From NCBI RefSeq assembly GCF_011290485.1, contig NZ_CP048029.1, positions 2,924,501-2,988,500 on the forward strand: a stretch of DNA of 64,000 nt, in the 5' to 3' direction. Origin of the DNA: Caldichromatium japonicum. Lineage in GTDB: Bacteria; Pseudomonadota; Gammaproteobacteria; Chromatiales; Chromatiaceae. The notes under the pieces are model-generated. The model saw nothing but the letters and a program-made list of their open reading frames with translations, was not told the origin of the DNA and searched no databases. The position numbers and the translations under genes were made by a program. Below are positions 48,134 through 58,902 of this stretch, one piece after another; the first letter of the stretch is position 1; every line of letters starts with the position of its first letter.

Positions 48134-48733
48134 ATGCCACGCGTTGATACCAAACTCTTTTATGGCTGCGCCTTTGAGGTCCACGGCGAGACGCCGCGCG
48201 GCGTGCAGTGGAACTCGGTCGATAATCAAGAGGTGCGTTTTCGCGTCTTGCGTGAATTCTTATCCCCTGACCTATCGGGTCTAACGCTCGTGGATGCAGG
48301 CTGCGGTTTTGGCGATCTGTATCTGTATCTCACCCGTCAGGGTGAGGTGGTGGGACGCTATATTGGGATCGACGTCATGGCGCCGATGGTCGAGGCGGCG
48401 CGCCGGCGCACCGGTTGCGAGATCCTGCTTTGCGATATCCTCGATGAATCGAGCGAGCTCCCCCCAGCCGATGTCTATCTCTGTAGCGGGGCGATGAATA
48501 CCTTTACCCGCAAGGAGACGCGCTGTTTCATCGAACGCTGTCTCGATGCCAGTCGCCTGGGGTTTGTCTTCAATCTGCTCAAGGGTTGGAATACCTCCAC
48601 CATCTATAACCTATATCTGCCCCGTGAGATCCGCGCCCTAGCCCGCGAGCTAGGCGTCGACTGCGAGATCCGCGAGGGCTATCTGGCGACCGACTTCAGC
48701 GCTGCGTTCTGGAAGAATGGACGCGAAGGCTAA
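48134..48733 (+). CDS. Class I SAM-dependent methyltransferase
   Basis: The 199-residue protein has motif I LVDAGCGFGDLYLYLTRQG, an acidic motif II (YIGIDVMAPMVEAARRR), CEILLCDILD and the post-motif PADVYLCSGAMNTFTRKETRCFIE. These are a Rossmann methyltransferase core with little else. The substrate is unknown. It precedes serS on the same strand by 34 bp, but functional linkage is not apparent. Confidence 0.85.
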   Translation: MPRVDTKLFYGCAFEVHGETPRGVQWNSVDNQEVRFRVLREFLSPDLSGLTLVDAGCGFGDLYLYLTRQGEVVGRYIGIDVMAPMVEAARRRTGCEILLCDILDESSELPPADVYLCSGAMNTFTRKETRCFIERCLDASRLGFVFNLLKGWNTSTIYNLYLPREIRALARELGVDCEIREGYLATDFSAAFWKNGREG

Positions 48734-48758
48734 ACAACCAAATCCCCGTCTGTCATAG

Positions 48759-50042
<1,284 letters not shown>

Positions 50043-50073
50043 GGGGTAGGCGCACAGGTGGTTGCGCCCGGGA

Positions 50074-50328
50074 TCAACACTGGCCAAAGAGTGAGTCCAG
50101 GGAGTCGGCGGTTGCCGCAGCCCGGATGTAGGCGTCGATCTCGGTTTCTTCGGTCAGCCGGGCGATGCACTCATCTACCCATGCTGGCAATGGTCCGAAA
50201 CGCCCCTCGATCACTGTCTTGAGCGCCGCCTGTTCGCCCGACAGCCGGCCTTGAGTGATCCCTCGTTCAACTCCTTGTTCGATGCCTTTTCGGACACCCA
50301 TCTGAAGATGCGTTCTCCGGGAAAACAC
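50074..50328 (-). pseudogene. Rpn/PD-(D/E)XK transposase-like nuclease, C-terminal remnant
   Basis: The 84-residue frame MGVRKGIEQGVERGITQGRLSGEQAALKTVIEGRFGPLPAWVDECIARL...ADSLDSLFGQC matches the C-terminal tail (DUF4351-like) of Rpn family recombination-promoting nuclease/putative transposases. The N-terminal nuclease domain is absent from this sequence. It is therefore a remnant, convergent with serS. Confidence 0.6.
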
Positions 50329-50561
50329 AACGCTAGTGCCCCGACGGTCATCATCAGACGCCCTGCCATGGGTTCATTCTAGCGCTGTGCCTGATTCAGA
50401 TTGAGCGGTGCATCCTCCAAGACGCGAGAGGTGCCTAGCTCTTTATACCGTTATAGCGGATCGGGTGCGCCGAGCGGATGTGCCCAATGATAGGGCGCCA
50501 TCCGCGCAGATCACCGGAGGTATATGATCAGGGATCAAGGGCCTCATCGATATAACTGAGC
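50329..50561. other. Intergenic region, no gene recognised
   Basis: This stretch holds no convincing ORF or repeat. It presumably contains the promoter of the acyltransferase-like gene at 50562, but I cannot mark -35/-10 hexamers with confidence. Confidence 0.3.
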
Positions 50562-51056
50562 ATGCTGTCCTTTATTGCGCTCTGCGCCCTGCTTTGGATC
50601 GGCTTTCATCTCGGCGCGGGCTATATGGTCCAGCGCCTGCCGCTTGCCTGGATCGCGCGTCTACCTATTGTGGGGGAGACCTATGGCTGGGAACGCGGTG
50701 GGCGCATCTATGAGCCCCTCGGCGTCCGCTGCTGGAAGATCCATCTGCCCGATGGCGGTGACCTGTTGGAAGGGGGCTTTGCCAAACGCCATCTCAAAGG
50801 GCGCGATCGCGCCTATCTTGAGCGTTTTGCCCAGGAGACCAGCCGTGCCGAGCTTGGGCACTGGCTCACCTGGGCGCTAGCCTTAAGCTTTTTCCTCTGG
50901 ACCCCCTGGTGGCTGGTCCTGATCATGGTCTTATACGGCGGCTTGATCAATGTGCCATTCATCCTGGTGCAGCGTTACAACCGCGCCCGCATCCAGCGGG
51001 TCATTGCCGGCAAACAAGAGCGCAGCCTCGCTTCACCTCATCAGGCCGAGCGATAG
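50562..51056 (+). CDS. CrtO-like glycosyl-carotenoate acyltransferase family membrane protein
   Basis: The 164-residue protein has an N-terminal transmembrane segment and the GWERGGRIYEPLGVRCWKIHLPDGGDLLEGGFAKRHLKGRDRAYLERFAQETSRAELGHWL motif block. Two further membrane helices follow, and it ends NVPFILVQRYNRARIQRV. This is the pattern of the glycosyl-4,4'-diaponeurosporenoate acyltransferase (CrtO) family, which esterifies glycosylated carotenoids. The true substrate in a purple bacterium is unknown. It is alone on the plus strand. Confidence 0.65.
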   Translation: MLSFIALCALLWIGFHLGAGYMVQRLPLAWIARLPIVGETYGWERGGRIYEPLGVRCWKIHLPDGGDLLEGGFAKRHLKGRDRAYLERFAQETSRAELGHWLTWALALSFFLWTPWWLVLIMVLYGGLINVPFILVQRYNRARIQRVIAGKQERSLASPHQAER

Positions 51057-51346
51057 GCCGGGCATTTGACCAAGCGTTCCGTCTCTCCCATCAGGGGATT
51101 TTCCGCCACCGCCTTGCAACGAGGCCCACTCAGATGGCCCAATGCGCGACAAGCCCCGTCCTTCAAGGCGAGGAGGATGGCAAATAGCGCCTGTCATTGC
51201 ACTTCTCGGTCGAACACGCATGAGCAGAATGACTTTAGCGCCCCCGTCGTCCTTGTTGACCTCCTTGAACCTGAAGACGAGGGGATAGGACAGCGCACCA
51301 TCAAGTGTCTGCGCCCTCAGCCTTTACCTGCCCATGAGCGATACGT
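51057..51346. other. Spacer with no supported gene
   Basis: Between the acyltransferase-like gene and the convergent APC permease I find only short ORFs of unlike composition and no RNA gene or repeat. Confidence 0.35.
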
Positions 51347-52660
51347 CTATGCAGCGCCTTGTTGTCCCCGTACTAACCGATAGATCAGCCAGCCAGACCC
51401 GATGGTGACCGCGCTACTGAGCACGACCAAGGGGCGCTCATGGATGGCATGGAGGATCATCCAGGCCATGAGCAAGATAAAGGCGAGGGTGGTGAATGGA
51501 TGGCTCCAGGTGCGATAAGGGCGCTGAAGCATGGGTTCACGGTGACGCAGGACAAAGACCCCGGCCACGGTCAAGGCGGTAAAGATCGACAGGGTCAAAC
51601 CCGCATAGCTGACCAGCGCCTCGAAGGTCGAGGTCCAGAGCATCAAGAGCGCAAGCCCTGATTGCAGGGCGATGGCCAGCACTGGCCCCCCGCCATGACG
51701 CCGCCGCGCAAGCAGCGCGATCGTTGGATAGTCATACCCCATCGCCTCATAGACCCGCGGGCCGGTCATCACTAGGGCACCGACCATCGAGACGAGACCC
51801 AGGGCGATCAAAGCGCTCAATAGCCTGCCGCCCGCTTCACCCAAGAGAGCGCTGGCTGCGACATGGCCAACCCGCTCGTTGGCGGCGGCGAGCTGATCGG
51901 CAGGTGCCGCGGCGAGAAAGACGGCGTTGACCCCGAGATAGAGCAGGGTTACGAGCAGGGTACCGAGCAGAAGCGCAACCGGCAGCCAGCGTCCAGGGTC
52001 TTGGACCTCGCCCGCGACATAGGCCGCGGCGTTCCAGCCGCTATATGCGTAGGAGATATAGATCAAGGCCACCGCAAAGGCCGGTGACAAGATAGTCTGG
52101 GCCACAGGCGGGTTGCCATCACCGAGCAGTTGCTGGGGAGAGCCCGACCACAGACCGCCAAGGATGAAGAGCAAGAGCAATAGGATCTTAAGCAGGGTGA
52201 ACAGATCTTGCAGGCGGCTGCCGGTCTCAAGACGCAGGGTATGCTGGATGGATGCGGCCAGGATCAGGATAGCGCCGGCCATGCTTGGCGCTAAGAGCTC
52301 CATCCCCAGCGCGAGATTGAGATATTCACCAAAAGCCAGGGCGCTGGCGGCGATCGGTGCGGCAAAGCCGACGACGAGCGAGGTGAAGCCGGCGACAAAG
52401 CCGATCGCCGGATGATAGATCCGTTTGAGCAACTGGTACTCGCCGCCATTATGCGGCAGGGCTGCCACCAGTTCGGCATAGGCGAGCGCCCCACAACCCG
52501 AGGCCAATCCGCCTACCAGCCAGGCTAAGAGCACGGCCGGTTCCGATCCCAGGTCGCGCAACAGAAAGCCGCTGGTGGTAAAGACCCCGGTGCCAATCAT
52601 GGTCGCCACCACCAGGAGGGTTGCGGTCTGAGGTTTGAGATGCTTGGCAGACATTGACAT
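51347..52660 (-). CDS. APC superfamily amino acid permease
   Basis: The 437-residue inner-membrane transporter has about 12 helices. The first, TATLLVVATMIGTGVFTTSGFLL, has the unwound GTG loop of the APC fold, and AYAELVAALPHNGGEYQLLKRIYHP is the typical TM2-3 link. It is close to the basic or neutral amino acid/polyamine permeases. The substrate is not identifiable. I start at MSMSAKHLKPQ (52660), with MSAKHL at 52654 equally possible. No regulatory partner is adjacent. Confidence 0.85.
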   Translation of the reverse strand: MSMSAKHLKPQTATLLVVATMIGTGVFTTSGFLLRDLGSEPAVLLAWLVGGLASGCGALAYAELVAALPHNGGEYQLLKRIYHPAIGFVAGFTSLVVGFAAPIAASALAFGEYLNLALGMELLAPSMAGAILILAASIQHTLRLETGSRLQDLFTLLKILLLLLFILGGLWSGSPQQLLGDGNPPVAQTILSPAFAVALIYISYAYSGWNAAAYVAGEVQDPGRWLPVALLLGTLLVTLLYLGVNAVFLAAAPADQLAAANERVGHVAASALLGEAGGRLLSALIALGLVSMVGALVMTGPRVYEAMGYDYPTIALLARRRHGGGPVLAIALQSGLALLMLWTSTFEALVSYAGLTLSIFTALTVAGVFVLRHREPMLQRPYRTWSHPFTTLAFILLMAWMILHAIHERPLVVLSSAVTIGSGWLIYRLVRGQQGAA

Positions 52661-52841
52661 GGCACCTGACAGCTGGATCAACTTGGGGCGGAAGATCTGG
52701 AGAGGGAGACGAAGATCTGCCACCAGGGTAGCAGCTTATCCATTGCCTGGACCGATCTAAAAATAGGCCTTGCCGAAGGTGCTCAGCTGCGCATCCACCC
52801 AATCCACAGATCTATCCGTCCCAACGGGGTATTTTATGGGG

Positions 52842-52882
52842 TTGACCGCGCCGGTCAAACGCGCAATTCCTGATCTATCAGG
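52842..52882 (+). promoter_or_regulatory. Two palindromes upstream of feoAB (candidate operators)
   Basis: TTGACC-N5-GGTCAA (52842-52858) and CCTGATCTATCAGG (52869-52882) lie 60-100 bp upstream of the feoA start. They could bind a metal or redox regulator (Fur-, IscR- or FNR-type), but neither fits a consensus closely enough to name one. Confidence 0.35.
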
Positions 52883-52942
52883 TTATCCTCTGACTTTGCG
52901 CAAACCATGCCTCCAGCCAACGGGCCAACAATACCTGATCCC

Positions 52943-53269
52943 ATGTCCCAAACCGCTGAACTGATCCGCTTGTCCGATCTGCCGCCCGACATCCCCGCTC
53001 GCTTGACCGAGATCCAAGGCGGGCGTCAGCTTACACGGCGCTTGCTCGCTTTGGGGCTGCGCCAGGGTTCGCCGGTTCAGGTCATCCAGCGGCGTGGTCG
53101 GGGTTTGGTCGTGGCGAGCGGGGAGCTGCGGATCGCGGTCGGGATAGGGATCGCCGATAAGCTCTGGGTCAGCATGGAGGCTGAGCCTGGGGAGACCGAG
53201 CCAGTAGCGAGCACAATAGAACCATCTCAGCCGGCCGGTGCCGATCAGCTAGCAGGTTTAGACCGGTGA
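52943..53269 (+). CDS. feoA: Ferrous iron transport protein A
   Basis: The 108-residue SH3-like protein ([52 protein letters not shown]...) supports Fe2+ uptake by FeoB. The FeoA core is about residues 7-80, followed by a short acidic/proline tail. The ATG at 52943 is preferred over 52907. It overlaps feoB by 4 nt (GTGA). Confidence 0.9.
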   Translation: MSQTAELIRLSDLPPDIPARLTEIQGGRQLTRRLLALGLRQGSPVQVIQRRGRGLVVASGELRIAVGIGIADKLWVSMEAEPGETEPVASTIEPSQPAGADQLAGLDR

Positions 53270-55563
53270 ACGACCCCCGTATCCCTCTCACCGTTGCCTT
53301 AGCCGGTAATCCCAACTGTGGCAAGTCGGCCCTGTTCAATGCCCTGACCGGTATCCGGCAGACCACAGGCAACTGGCCCGGGGTGACGGTCGAGCGCAAG
53401 GAGGGTCATCTCGAACTGGATGGGCGCAGGATTCGGGTCATCGATCTACCTGGGATCTATTCACTCGATGCCAGCTCGCTCGACGAACGGGTGACGCGCG
53501 ACTATCTCTTGTCGCGCGAGGCGGATCTGATCATCAATGTCCTGGATGCCGCCAACCTCGAGCGGCATCTGTATCTCACCGTCCAGCTCCTCGAGATGGG
53601 TGTGCCCGTATTGATCGCGATCAACATGATGGATGTCGCCCGCCGGCGCGGCATTCAGATCGACACCGACCGTCTCTCGCAGGCGCTGGGCTGTCCGGTG
53701 GTTCCAGTGGTTGCGGTCACCAAAGAGGGGCTGACCGAGCTTCAGGCGCGCCTCTTGGCGGTGGCAGAGGGGCGCGAACCCGCAGGCACGCCGCTGACCC
53801 ATGGCGAGTGCGTCGAGTCGGCAGTCATGCAGCTCTTGCCGTTGCTGGACGGCGGGGCCCCAGGTGTCGAGCGTGCCAATGCCCGCTGGCTGGCCCTCAA
53901 ACTCTTGGAGTCAGACCCCACCGCTGAACAACGAGCCAGCCAGGAGATCCTGGCGTTGGTGCAGACCCTGCGCCAACAGATCGCCAAACGCACCGCTGAG
54001 GAGGCCGATCTACACATCGCCGATACCCGTTTCGGCCATGCCCACGCCTTGGCGCAACAGGTGATGCGCAACACCAGGCGTCTCGAGCGCACCCTGTCGG
54101 ATCGCATCGATCAGGTGGTGCTCAGCCGCTGGCTAGGTATCCCTTTGTTTTTGCTTATGATCTATCTGATGTTCGTCTTTACGATGAACATCGGCGGGGC
54201 CTTTGTCGATTTCTGTGACCAGGCGGGTCAGGCGCTTTTTGTGGATGGGCTCGGCGTACTGTTGCGCTCGCTCGGCGCACCTGAGTGGTTGATCCTGATC
54301 CTGGCCGAGGGGATCGGCGGAGGGCTACAGGTGGTCGGGACCTTCATCCCGATCATCACCAGTCTGTACATCGCCCTCTCGATCCTCGAGGACTCGGGCT
54401 ATATGGCGCGGGCGGCCTTTGTCATGGATCGCTTCATGCGCTCGATCGGGTTGCCGGGCAAGGCGTTCGTCCCCTTGATCGTCGGCTTTGGCTGCAATGT
54501 GCCTGCAGTGATGGCCACACGCACCCTGGAGAGCGAGCGCGAGCGCAAATTGACCATCCTGATGAACCCTTTCATGTCCTGCGGGGCGCGTCTGCCGGTC
54601 TATGCCCTATTTGCCGCGGCCTTCTTTCCCCATTCTGGGCAAAACCTGGTCTTTGCCCTGTATCTGACGGGCATCCTGATCGCCATCCTCTCCGGTCTGG
54701 CGATGAAACATACCCTATTGCAGGGCGAAAGCTCGGGGCTTTTGATGGAGCTTCCTCCCTATCATCTGCCAACAGTTAAGGGTGTGTTGTTGCGTACCTG
54801 GGATCGGGTACGGCTCTTTTTGCGCGAGGCGGGACGGGTGATCGTCCTGATGGTCTTGGCACTCAATCTGCTGACCACCATTGGCAGCGACGGCAGCCTC
54901 GGCAATCGCGACAGCGAACAATCGCTCCTAGCCGAGATCAGCCGCGCCGCCACCCCGCTCTTTGCCCCGATGGGGATCCATGAGGACAATTGGCCGGCGG
55001 TACTGGGGATCTTTTCCGGGGTCTTGGCCAAGGAGGTGATCGTCGGAACAATCGATGCGCTCTATGGTCGCCTCGCTGAGGAGTCGCATCCCATAGACCC
55101 CGAACCCTTTGATCTATGGCGGGTGCTGGCAGAGGCGATTGCCTCGATCGGCGAAAACCTCGAGGCATTGGGCACACGTCTCCTCGATCCCTTGGGGCTC
55201 TCTGGGCTGAGCGATCCCCAAGGGGCCGCCGCCGAGGAAGGTGTTCAGGCTGCGACCTTTGGCGCTATGGCCGAGCGTTTCGATGGGCCCACCGGTGCCT
55301 TTGCCTATCTACTCTTCGTGTTGCTGTATTTTCCCTGTGTCGCCACCCTGGGGGCGATCATGCGCGAGGCGGGTCTTAAGTGGGCGGCATTCGTTGGGCT
55401 GTGGAGCACGGGCGTGGCCTTTTTGACTGCAACCCTGTTCTATCAGGCCGCGACCTTCGAGCGCGCGCCCCTCGCGGCAAGCCTGTGGATCGGCGGGGGG
55501 CTTGCAGTCTTTGCAGCGGTCTTGCTGGTTCTTCGGCTCTGGGCAAGGCGAGAGGATCAATAG
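53266..55563 (+). CDS. feoB: Ferrous iron transport protein B
   Basis: The 765-residue inner-membrane Fe2+ transporter starts at a GTG. The N-terminal G domain has G1 [20 protein letters not shown]2/G3 [14 protein letters not shown]...[12 protein letters not shown] and G4 [11 protein letters not shown]. It is followed by the GDP-dissociation helical part and a polytopic domain with the Gate motifs [15 protein letters not shown] and [15 protein letters not shown]. The family is common in anaerobes and microaerobes, which fits a phototroph. The sequence is complete, ending 28 bp before IS copy 5. Confidence 0.97.
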   Translation: MNDPRIPLTVALAGNPNCGKSALFNALTGIRQTTGNWPGVTVERKEGHLELDGRRIRVIDLPGIYSLDASSLDERVTRDYLLSREADLIINVLDAANLERHLYLTVQLLEMGVPVLIAINMMDVARRRGIQIDTDRLSQALGCPVVPVVAVTKEGLTELQARLLAVAEGREPAGTPLTHGECVESAVMQLLPLLDGGAPGVERANARWLALKLLESDPTAEQRASQEILALVQTLRQQIAKRTAEEADLHIADTRFGHAHALAQQVMRNTRRLERTLSDRIDQVVLSRWLGIPLFLLMIYLMFVFTMNIGGAFVDFCDQAGQALFVDGLGVLLRSLGAPEWLILILAEGIGGGLQVVGTFIPIITSLYIALSILEDSGYMARAAFVMDRFMRSIGLPGKAFVPLIVGFGCNVPAVMATRTLESERERKLTILMNPFMSCGARLPVYALFAAAFFPHSGQNLVFALYLTGILIAILSGLAMKHTLLQGESSGLLMELPPYHLPTVKGVLLRTWDRVRLFLREAGRVIVLMVLALNLLTTIGSDGSLGNRDSEQSLLAEISRAATPLFAPMGIHEDNWPAVLGIFSGVLAKEVIVGTIDALYGRLAEESHPIDPEPFDLWRVLAEAIASIGENLEALGTRLLDPLGLSGLSDPQGAAAEEGVQAATFGAMAERFDGPTGAFAYLLFVLLYFPCVATLGAIMREAGLKWAAFVGLWSTGVAFLTATLFYQAATFERAPLAASLWIGGGLAVFAAVLLVLRLWARREDQ

Positions 55564-55591
55564 CTCGGCTCATAAAGGCCCAGCCTAGTTA

Positions 55592-56665
55592 TTGATAAGA
55601 AACACATGCTTTTGAAATTGAGTGAGCTGTCCTGATGTCGTGGGCATGGTAAAGACGAGACATGAGATTGCTGTCGTTTGCGGCGCGCGAAGAGCGGCGG
55701 CGTGGCTGGAGGTATGAAGCGATAGGCGCGCAGAGGGGATTGTTGGGCGCAGGGGTGTTCGACATCTGCAAAGGCTATGGGCGCGAAGGGGCTCAAGGAC
55801 AAGCGGGGTGGGTGCAAGGTGGGTGAGAAGCGGGCGCTGTTGGCGGAGCAGGACGCCCAGATACGCAAGCTCATGTGCGACGGGACGCCGGATCAGCTGA
55901 AGCTGCCGTTTGCGCTGTGGAGCCGGCAGGCGGTGCGGCAGTTGATCCTCGACCGTTTTGGCATCGAGCTCAGGCCGCAGGGGGAGGGCAAGTACATGGC
56001 GCGCTGGGGATTGACGCCCCAGAAACCGATTCGGCGCGCCTATGAGCAAAGCCCGCCGGCGGGCAAGACGTGGCTTGAGGAGACCTACCCGGACATTGCC
56101 CGGCGCGCCAAGGCCGAGGGCGCCGAAATCCACTGGGGCGATGAAACGGGGCTGCGCTCGGACGAGGTGCGCGGGCGCTCTTATGCGCCGGCGATCAAGA
56201 CGTCCGAGATTCGCGTCACGCACCGTCGCGAAGGCCTGTCGGTGATCTCGACGCTGACCAACCGCGGCAAGGTGCGTCGGAAGGCGTTCGCGGGGGCGAT
56301 GAACGCCGACATCCTGATCGACTTCATGAAGCGGCTCGTCAAGGACGCCAGGGGCAAGAAGATCTTCCTCATCCTCGACAACCTGCGCGTGCATCACACC
56401 AAGCCAGTCAAGGCGTGGCTGGCTGCATGCGCCAATCAAATCGAGGCCTCCTCCCTCCCCCCCTACAGTCCAGCACTGAACCCCAACGAGATGCTCAAAG
56501 CCACCATCACCGCGCAGGCGCCCTCCCGCGCCAAGGACGATCTGAAGAAGGCGACCGTCAGCCACCTGCGCCGCCTTCTCAATTCCCCCCAACGCATCAT
56601 GCGCTACTTCCAGCATCCCAAGCTCCATGATGCCGCGTAATACAAGTTCATTGGTTTCGGATCAA
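55592..56665 (+). mobile_element. IS630-type element, copy 5 (long form, 1074 bp)
   Basis: Terminal repeats TTGATAAGAAAC / GTTTCGGATCAA are flanked by TA at 55590-55591 and 56666-56667. This copy keeps the 132 bp between the two CAAGACGT repeats (56064-56071 and 56196-56203) that the other four have lost. It is the closest in this window to an intact parent. Confidence 0.93.
55777..56640 (+). CDS. IS630-type transposase, catalytic part (copy 5)
   Basis: The 287-residue frame has all three catalytic acidic positions: the first Asp in AEIHWGDETGLRSDEVRGRSY, the second in FLILDNLRVHH, and the Glu in SPALNPNEM. The upstream HTH segment (55659-55800; MRLLSFAAREERRRGW...GVFDICKGYGREGAQ) lies one frame away, so full-length transposase would need a frameshift (programmed or mutational). 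Confidence 0.75.
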   Translation: MGAKGLKDKRGGCKVGEKRALLAEQDAQIRKLMCDGTPDQLKLPFALWSRQAVRQLILDRFGIELRPQGEGKYMARWGLTPQKPIRRAYEQSPPAGKTWLEETYPDIARRAKAEGAEIHWGDETGLRSDEVRGRSYAPAIKTSEIRVTHRREGLSVISTLTNRGKVRRKAFAGAMNADILIDFMKRLVKDARGKKIFLILDNLRVHHTKPVKAWLAACANQIEASSLPPYSPALNPNEMLKATITAQAPSRAKDDLKKATVSHLRRLLNSPQRIMRYFQHPKLHDAA

Positions 56666-56679
56666 TAAACAGAAGGCCG

Positions 56680-57000
56680 TCTGGGAAAGCACCTCGGCAA
56701 TCAGGCAAGGGGTCTACTGAAAGAACGTGCTCTCCTCGAGATAAAAAAAGATTACCCGCGATCCAGTGAGGGGCAAGGGTCCCGCCGGTCATGACAAAGA
56801 TCTGACCGGCCAGATACTCATGGCGCACTGCCTTTCTGTTTGCCGCGCAGATCGTCCTCATGGCTAAAGGGGCGGCAAACATCGCCAGCAGATCTTTAGG
56901 TGGGTCTTGGGATGGTTTTGGACGGCATAGTACTCCGCTAGAGCCATTGGCTGTAAACAGACCTGTAGGCGGGGACCGCGTGGGTTGCTTTGCTGGATCG
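56680..57000 (-). pseudogene. Uma2 family (DUF820) protein relic
   Basis: The minus strand encodes RKAVRHEYLAGQIFVMTGGTLAPHWIAGNLF, the N-terminal signature of Uma2 proteins. A separate short frame, MALAEYYAVQNHPK, lies just upstream. The catalytic block is missing and the frames are broken. It lies directly beyond IS copy 5. Confidence 0.55.
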
Positions 57001-57133
57001 ATAAGGCCGTGCACCGCCCTGAGCGCTTTGTATCCGGCCTGTGGTTTGCTGGCCCGGAGGTCAGTTTGACCGGCCTTTGAGTATGGCGCGCAGTGCGCAC
57101 CCTCATTGATCTTCGGTAAGTGCGGATAGGGGC

Positions 57134-57802
57134 ATGTTGTTATCCTGGCCGACCTGGATCATCCATCTCCTCACCGTCAGCGAATGGGCGCTAGCGCTAC
57201 TGTTCTTTTGGCGCTACGGACGTCTGATCCAGCGTTCTGAGCTTCAGCGCTTTGCCTTCGCTATGACCCCGCATCTTGCCGCTGGCCTTGCAATCTTGGG
57301 CTTTCATCTCAGCGGTGATACCTGGCATGTCCTGCTTGAGGGCGCCAGAGCCTTGAACCTCTTGGGAAGCCTGTTGCTGCTAGCTGCGACCTCGACGATG
57401 CTGCCAACGCTTAGGCCCCTGCGCCCTTGGCTGTGGTCCATCGTGCCCCTCGGCGTGGTGTGGGCCTTGGTCGTCCATTGGCCACCGGTCGGGGAAGAGG
57501 GCCTCAAGATCCTGCGCCTCGCTAATCTGGCTTATCTCTTGTTTTTGATCAGCCTCCTTGCGGTCTATCGTGCCGATCAGCGGCTGTTCTCACCGCTTTC
57601 GATCGCTGGATTCTGCTTTCTGCTCGTCTTTGTCGCAGTGACGATCGCAGCGACCCATCTTGCGACCGCACGCTGGGGCCTGCCAAGCCTGTCGCATGCC
57701 GATCCCCTCCATGGCTTCAGCGAGTCCTTTCTGTCCGTCGCCAATCTCTTGGTGGCCTGGGGTGCCTATCGGCGGCTCAAGGAGGCCCAGATCAGGGCCT
57801 AA
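57134..57802 (+). CDS. DUF2499/DUF3593 (Ycf49-like) membrane protein
   Basis: The 222-residue protein has about six or seven hydrophobic helices. Its beginning, LLSWPTWIIHLLTVSEWALALLFFWRYGRL, resembles the Ycf49/DUF2499 signature. Its end, LPSLSHADPLHGFSESFLSVANLLVAWGAYRRL, resembles DUF3593. In cyanobacteria and algae the two domains are often separate or fused in one chain, as here. Their function is unknown but they track with phototrophy. I rely on remembered motifs only, so the family call is moderate. It has no obvious operon partner. Confidence 0.6.
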   Translation: MLLSWPTWIIHLLTVSEWALALLFFWRYGRLIQRSELQRFAFAMTPHLAAGLAILGFHLSGDTWHVLLEGARALNLLGSLLLLAATSTMLPTLRPLRPWLWSIVPLGVVWALVVHWPPVGEEGLKILRLANLAYLLFLISLLAVYRADQRLFSPLSIAGFCFLLVFVAVTIAATHLATARWGLPSLSHADPLHGFSESFLSVANLLVAWGAYRRLKEAQIRA

Positions 57803-58036
57803 GCGCGGTGGCGTTGGAACAGGTCGCGCGGCAAGGTCCTACAAGCGCCCTGAATTGCGCGCCGAGAGGCCGTCTCGATCCCAACCCTTCTGCCACACCG
57901 TATCGCCCTTCTGCAAACCAGTAGCCTGTAATGGATTCCAGTTTGCGCCGGAATGACGACGACAATGGTTGCCCCTATCCTCCGTCATGTCGGCACAGGC
58001 CGATCGACGCTCGCCCCAGGGTGATCGCTGACTCTT
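57803..58036. repeat. Intergenic region with a TGGATTCC...CGCCGGAAT dispersed repeat
   Basis: The segment ATGGATTCCAGTTTGCGCCGGAATGACGACGA (57931-57962) resembles, in part reversed, units at 22641-22666 and 38401-38426. No gene is visible otherwise. Confidence 0.45.
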
Positions 58037-58693
58037 TTATAGGCGCAACTCCAAGGCCCAGGGCCATCGGATGGTAGTGTGCTGACTCTCAATCAAAGCT
58101 TGGTCTTTTGCACTACGGGCCATAAAAGACTCCTTATCATGGCGAATTGAAGACTGCATCGTGTCACACAACGACAACCGCGCAACACGCGTATCAGGAT
58201 CTGCACCCACAGACACGAACGAGCATTCACGGATTAGCGGGTTTTCAAAGACGGCAGCAATATTGAGTGTCTGACCATTAACTTGGATCGGTTCAGACAA
58301 CTCGTGCAGATTTGCAGACATACCGACAGATAGCTGCAGCGGAAAACCCTCGCTCATTAGTTGAGCAATCCGTCTGCCAGCCTCAGTCGCAGTAGTCAAG
58401 ACGCCATCAATGTGCAACTGTGCCACACCAGTCTCAGATAATGCGCGAAAGATGCGACCACGCCCTGCAATCGCCTCGATACGGCTATCATGGTTTTCAA
58501 GTACTGGGATCTCATCGCCATCAGGGTTTTGCAGCCCGGATAGATCGATCGCCACATCACCCATCCAACTGTATACAGGAATAACACCGCCTGAATAAGC
58601 TAACCCTGTGAATCGTACAGGCGCGCCTGCTTTGGCTTCGGCTACACTAACCGCTAATGTCAGATCAAGAAAGCGAGTGTGTGGTTTATCCAT
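58037..58693 (-). CDS. Phage prohead protease-like protein (probably truncated)
   Basis: The 218-residue protein shows VRFTGLAYSGGVIPVYSWMGDVAIDLSGLQNPDGDEIPVLENHDSRIEAIAGRG..., then LSVGMSANLHEL and FVSVGADPDTRVA. This is the His...Ser pattern of phage prohead (S78-like) protease/scaffold proteins. In complete phages this domain is followed by a scaffold region and then the major capsid gene. Here it stops after a short tail and no capsid gene follows, so the module is incomplete. The start is ambiguous (MDKPHTRF at 58693, TTG at 58711). Confidence 0.55.
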   Translation of the reverse strand: MDKPHTRFLDLTLAVSVAEAKAGAPVRFTGLAYSGGVIPVYSWMGDVAIDLSGLQNPDGDEIPVLENHDSRIEAIAGRGRIFRALSETGVAQLHIDGVLTTATEAGRRIAQLMSEGFPLQLSVGMSANLHELSEPIQVNGQTLNIAAVFENPLIRECSFVSVGADPDTRVARLSLCDTMQSSIRHDKESFMARSAKDQALIESQHTTIRWPWALELRL

Positions 58694-58902
58694 ACTGAAC
58701 GAGAGTGCCAAGATGATAAAAGGCGTTCAATAGGAATGGAATCCAACCCTACTTTCTACGAATGTATGAGAAATAAAAGCATTCGAACGGGGTTATTTGG
58801 CAAAACGGAAGGAATTTTTTATACTCCAACCAAGCCGCACGACGTCTAGGACGTTAGGCCGGGGGATGGTTAAAACCATGTACATCCGGCAGTGTTGCGG
58901 CT

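Noticed and set aside
50074..50328. Intact nuclease/transposase gene of the Rpn family
   Set aside because: Only the C-terminal tail is present, so it is listed as a remnant.
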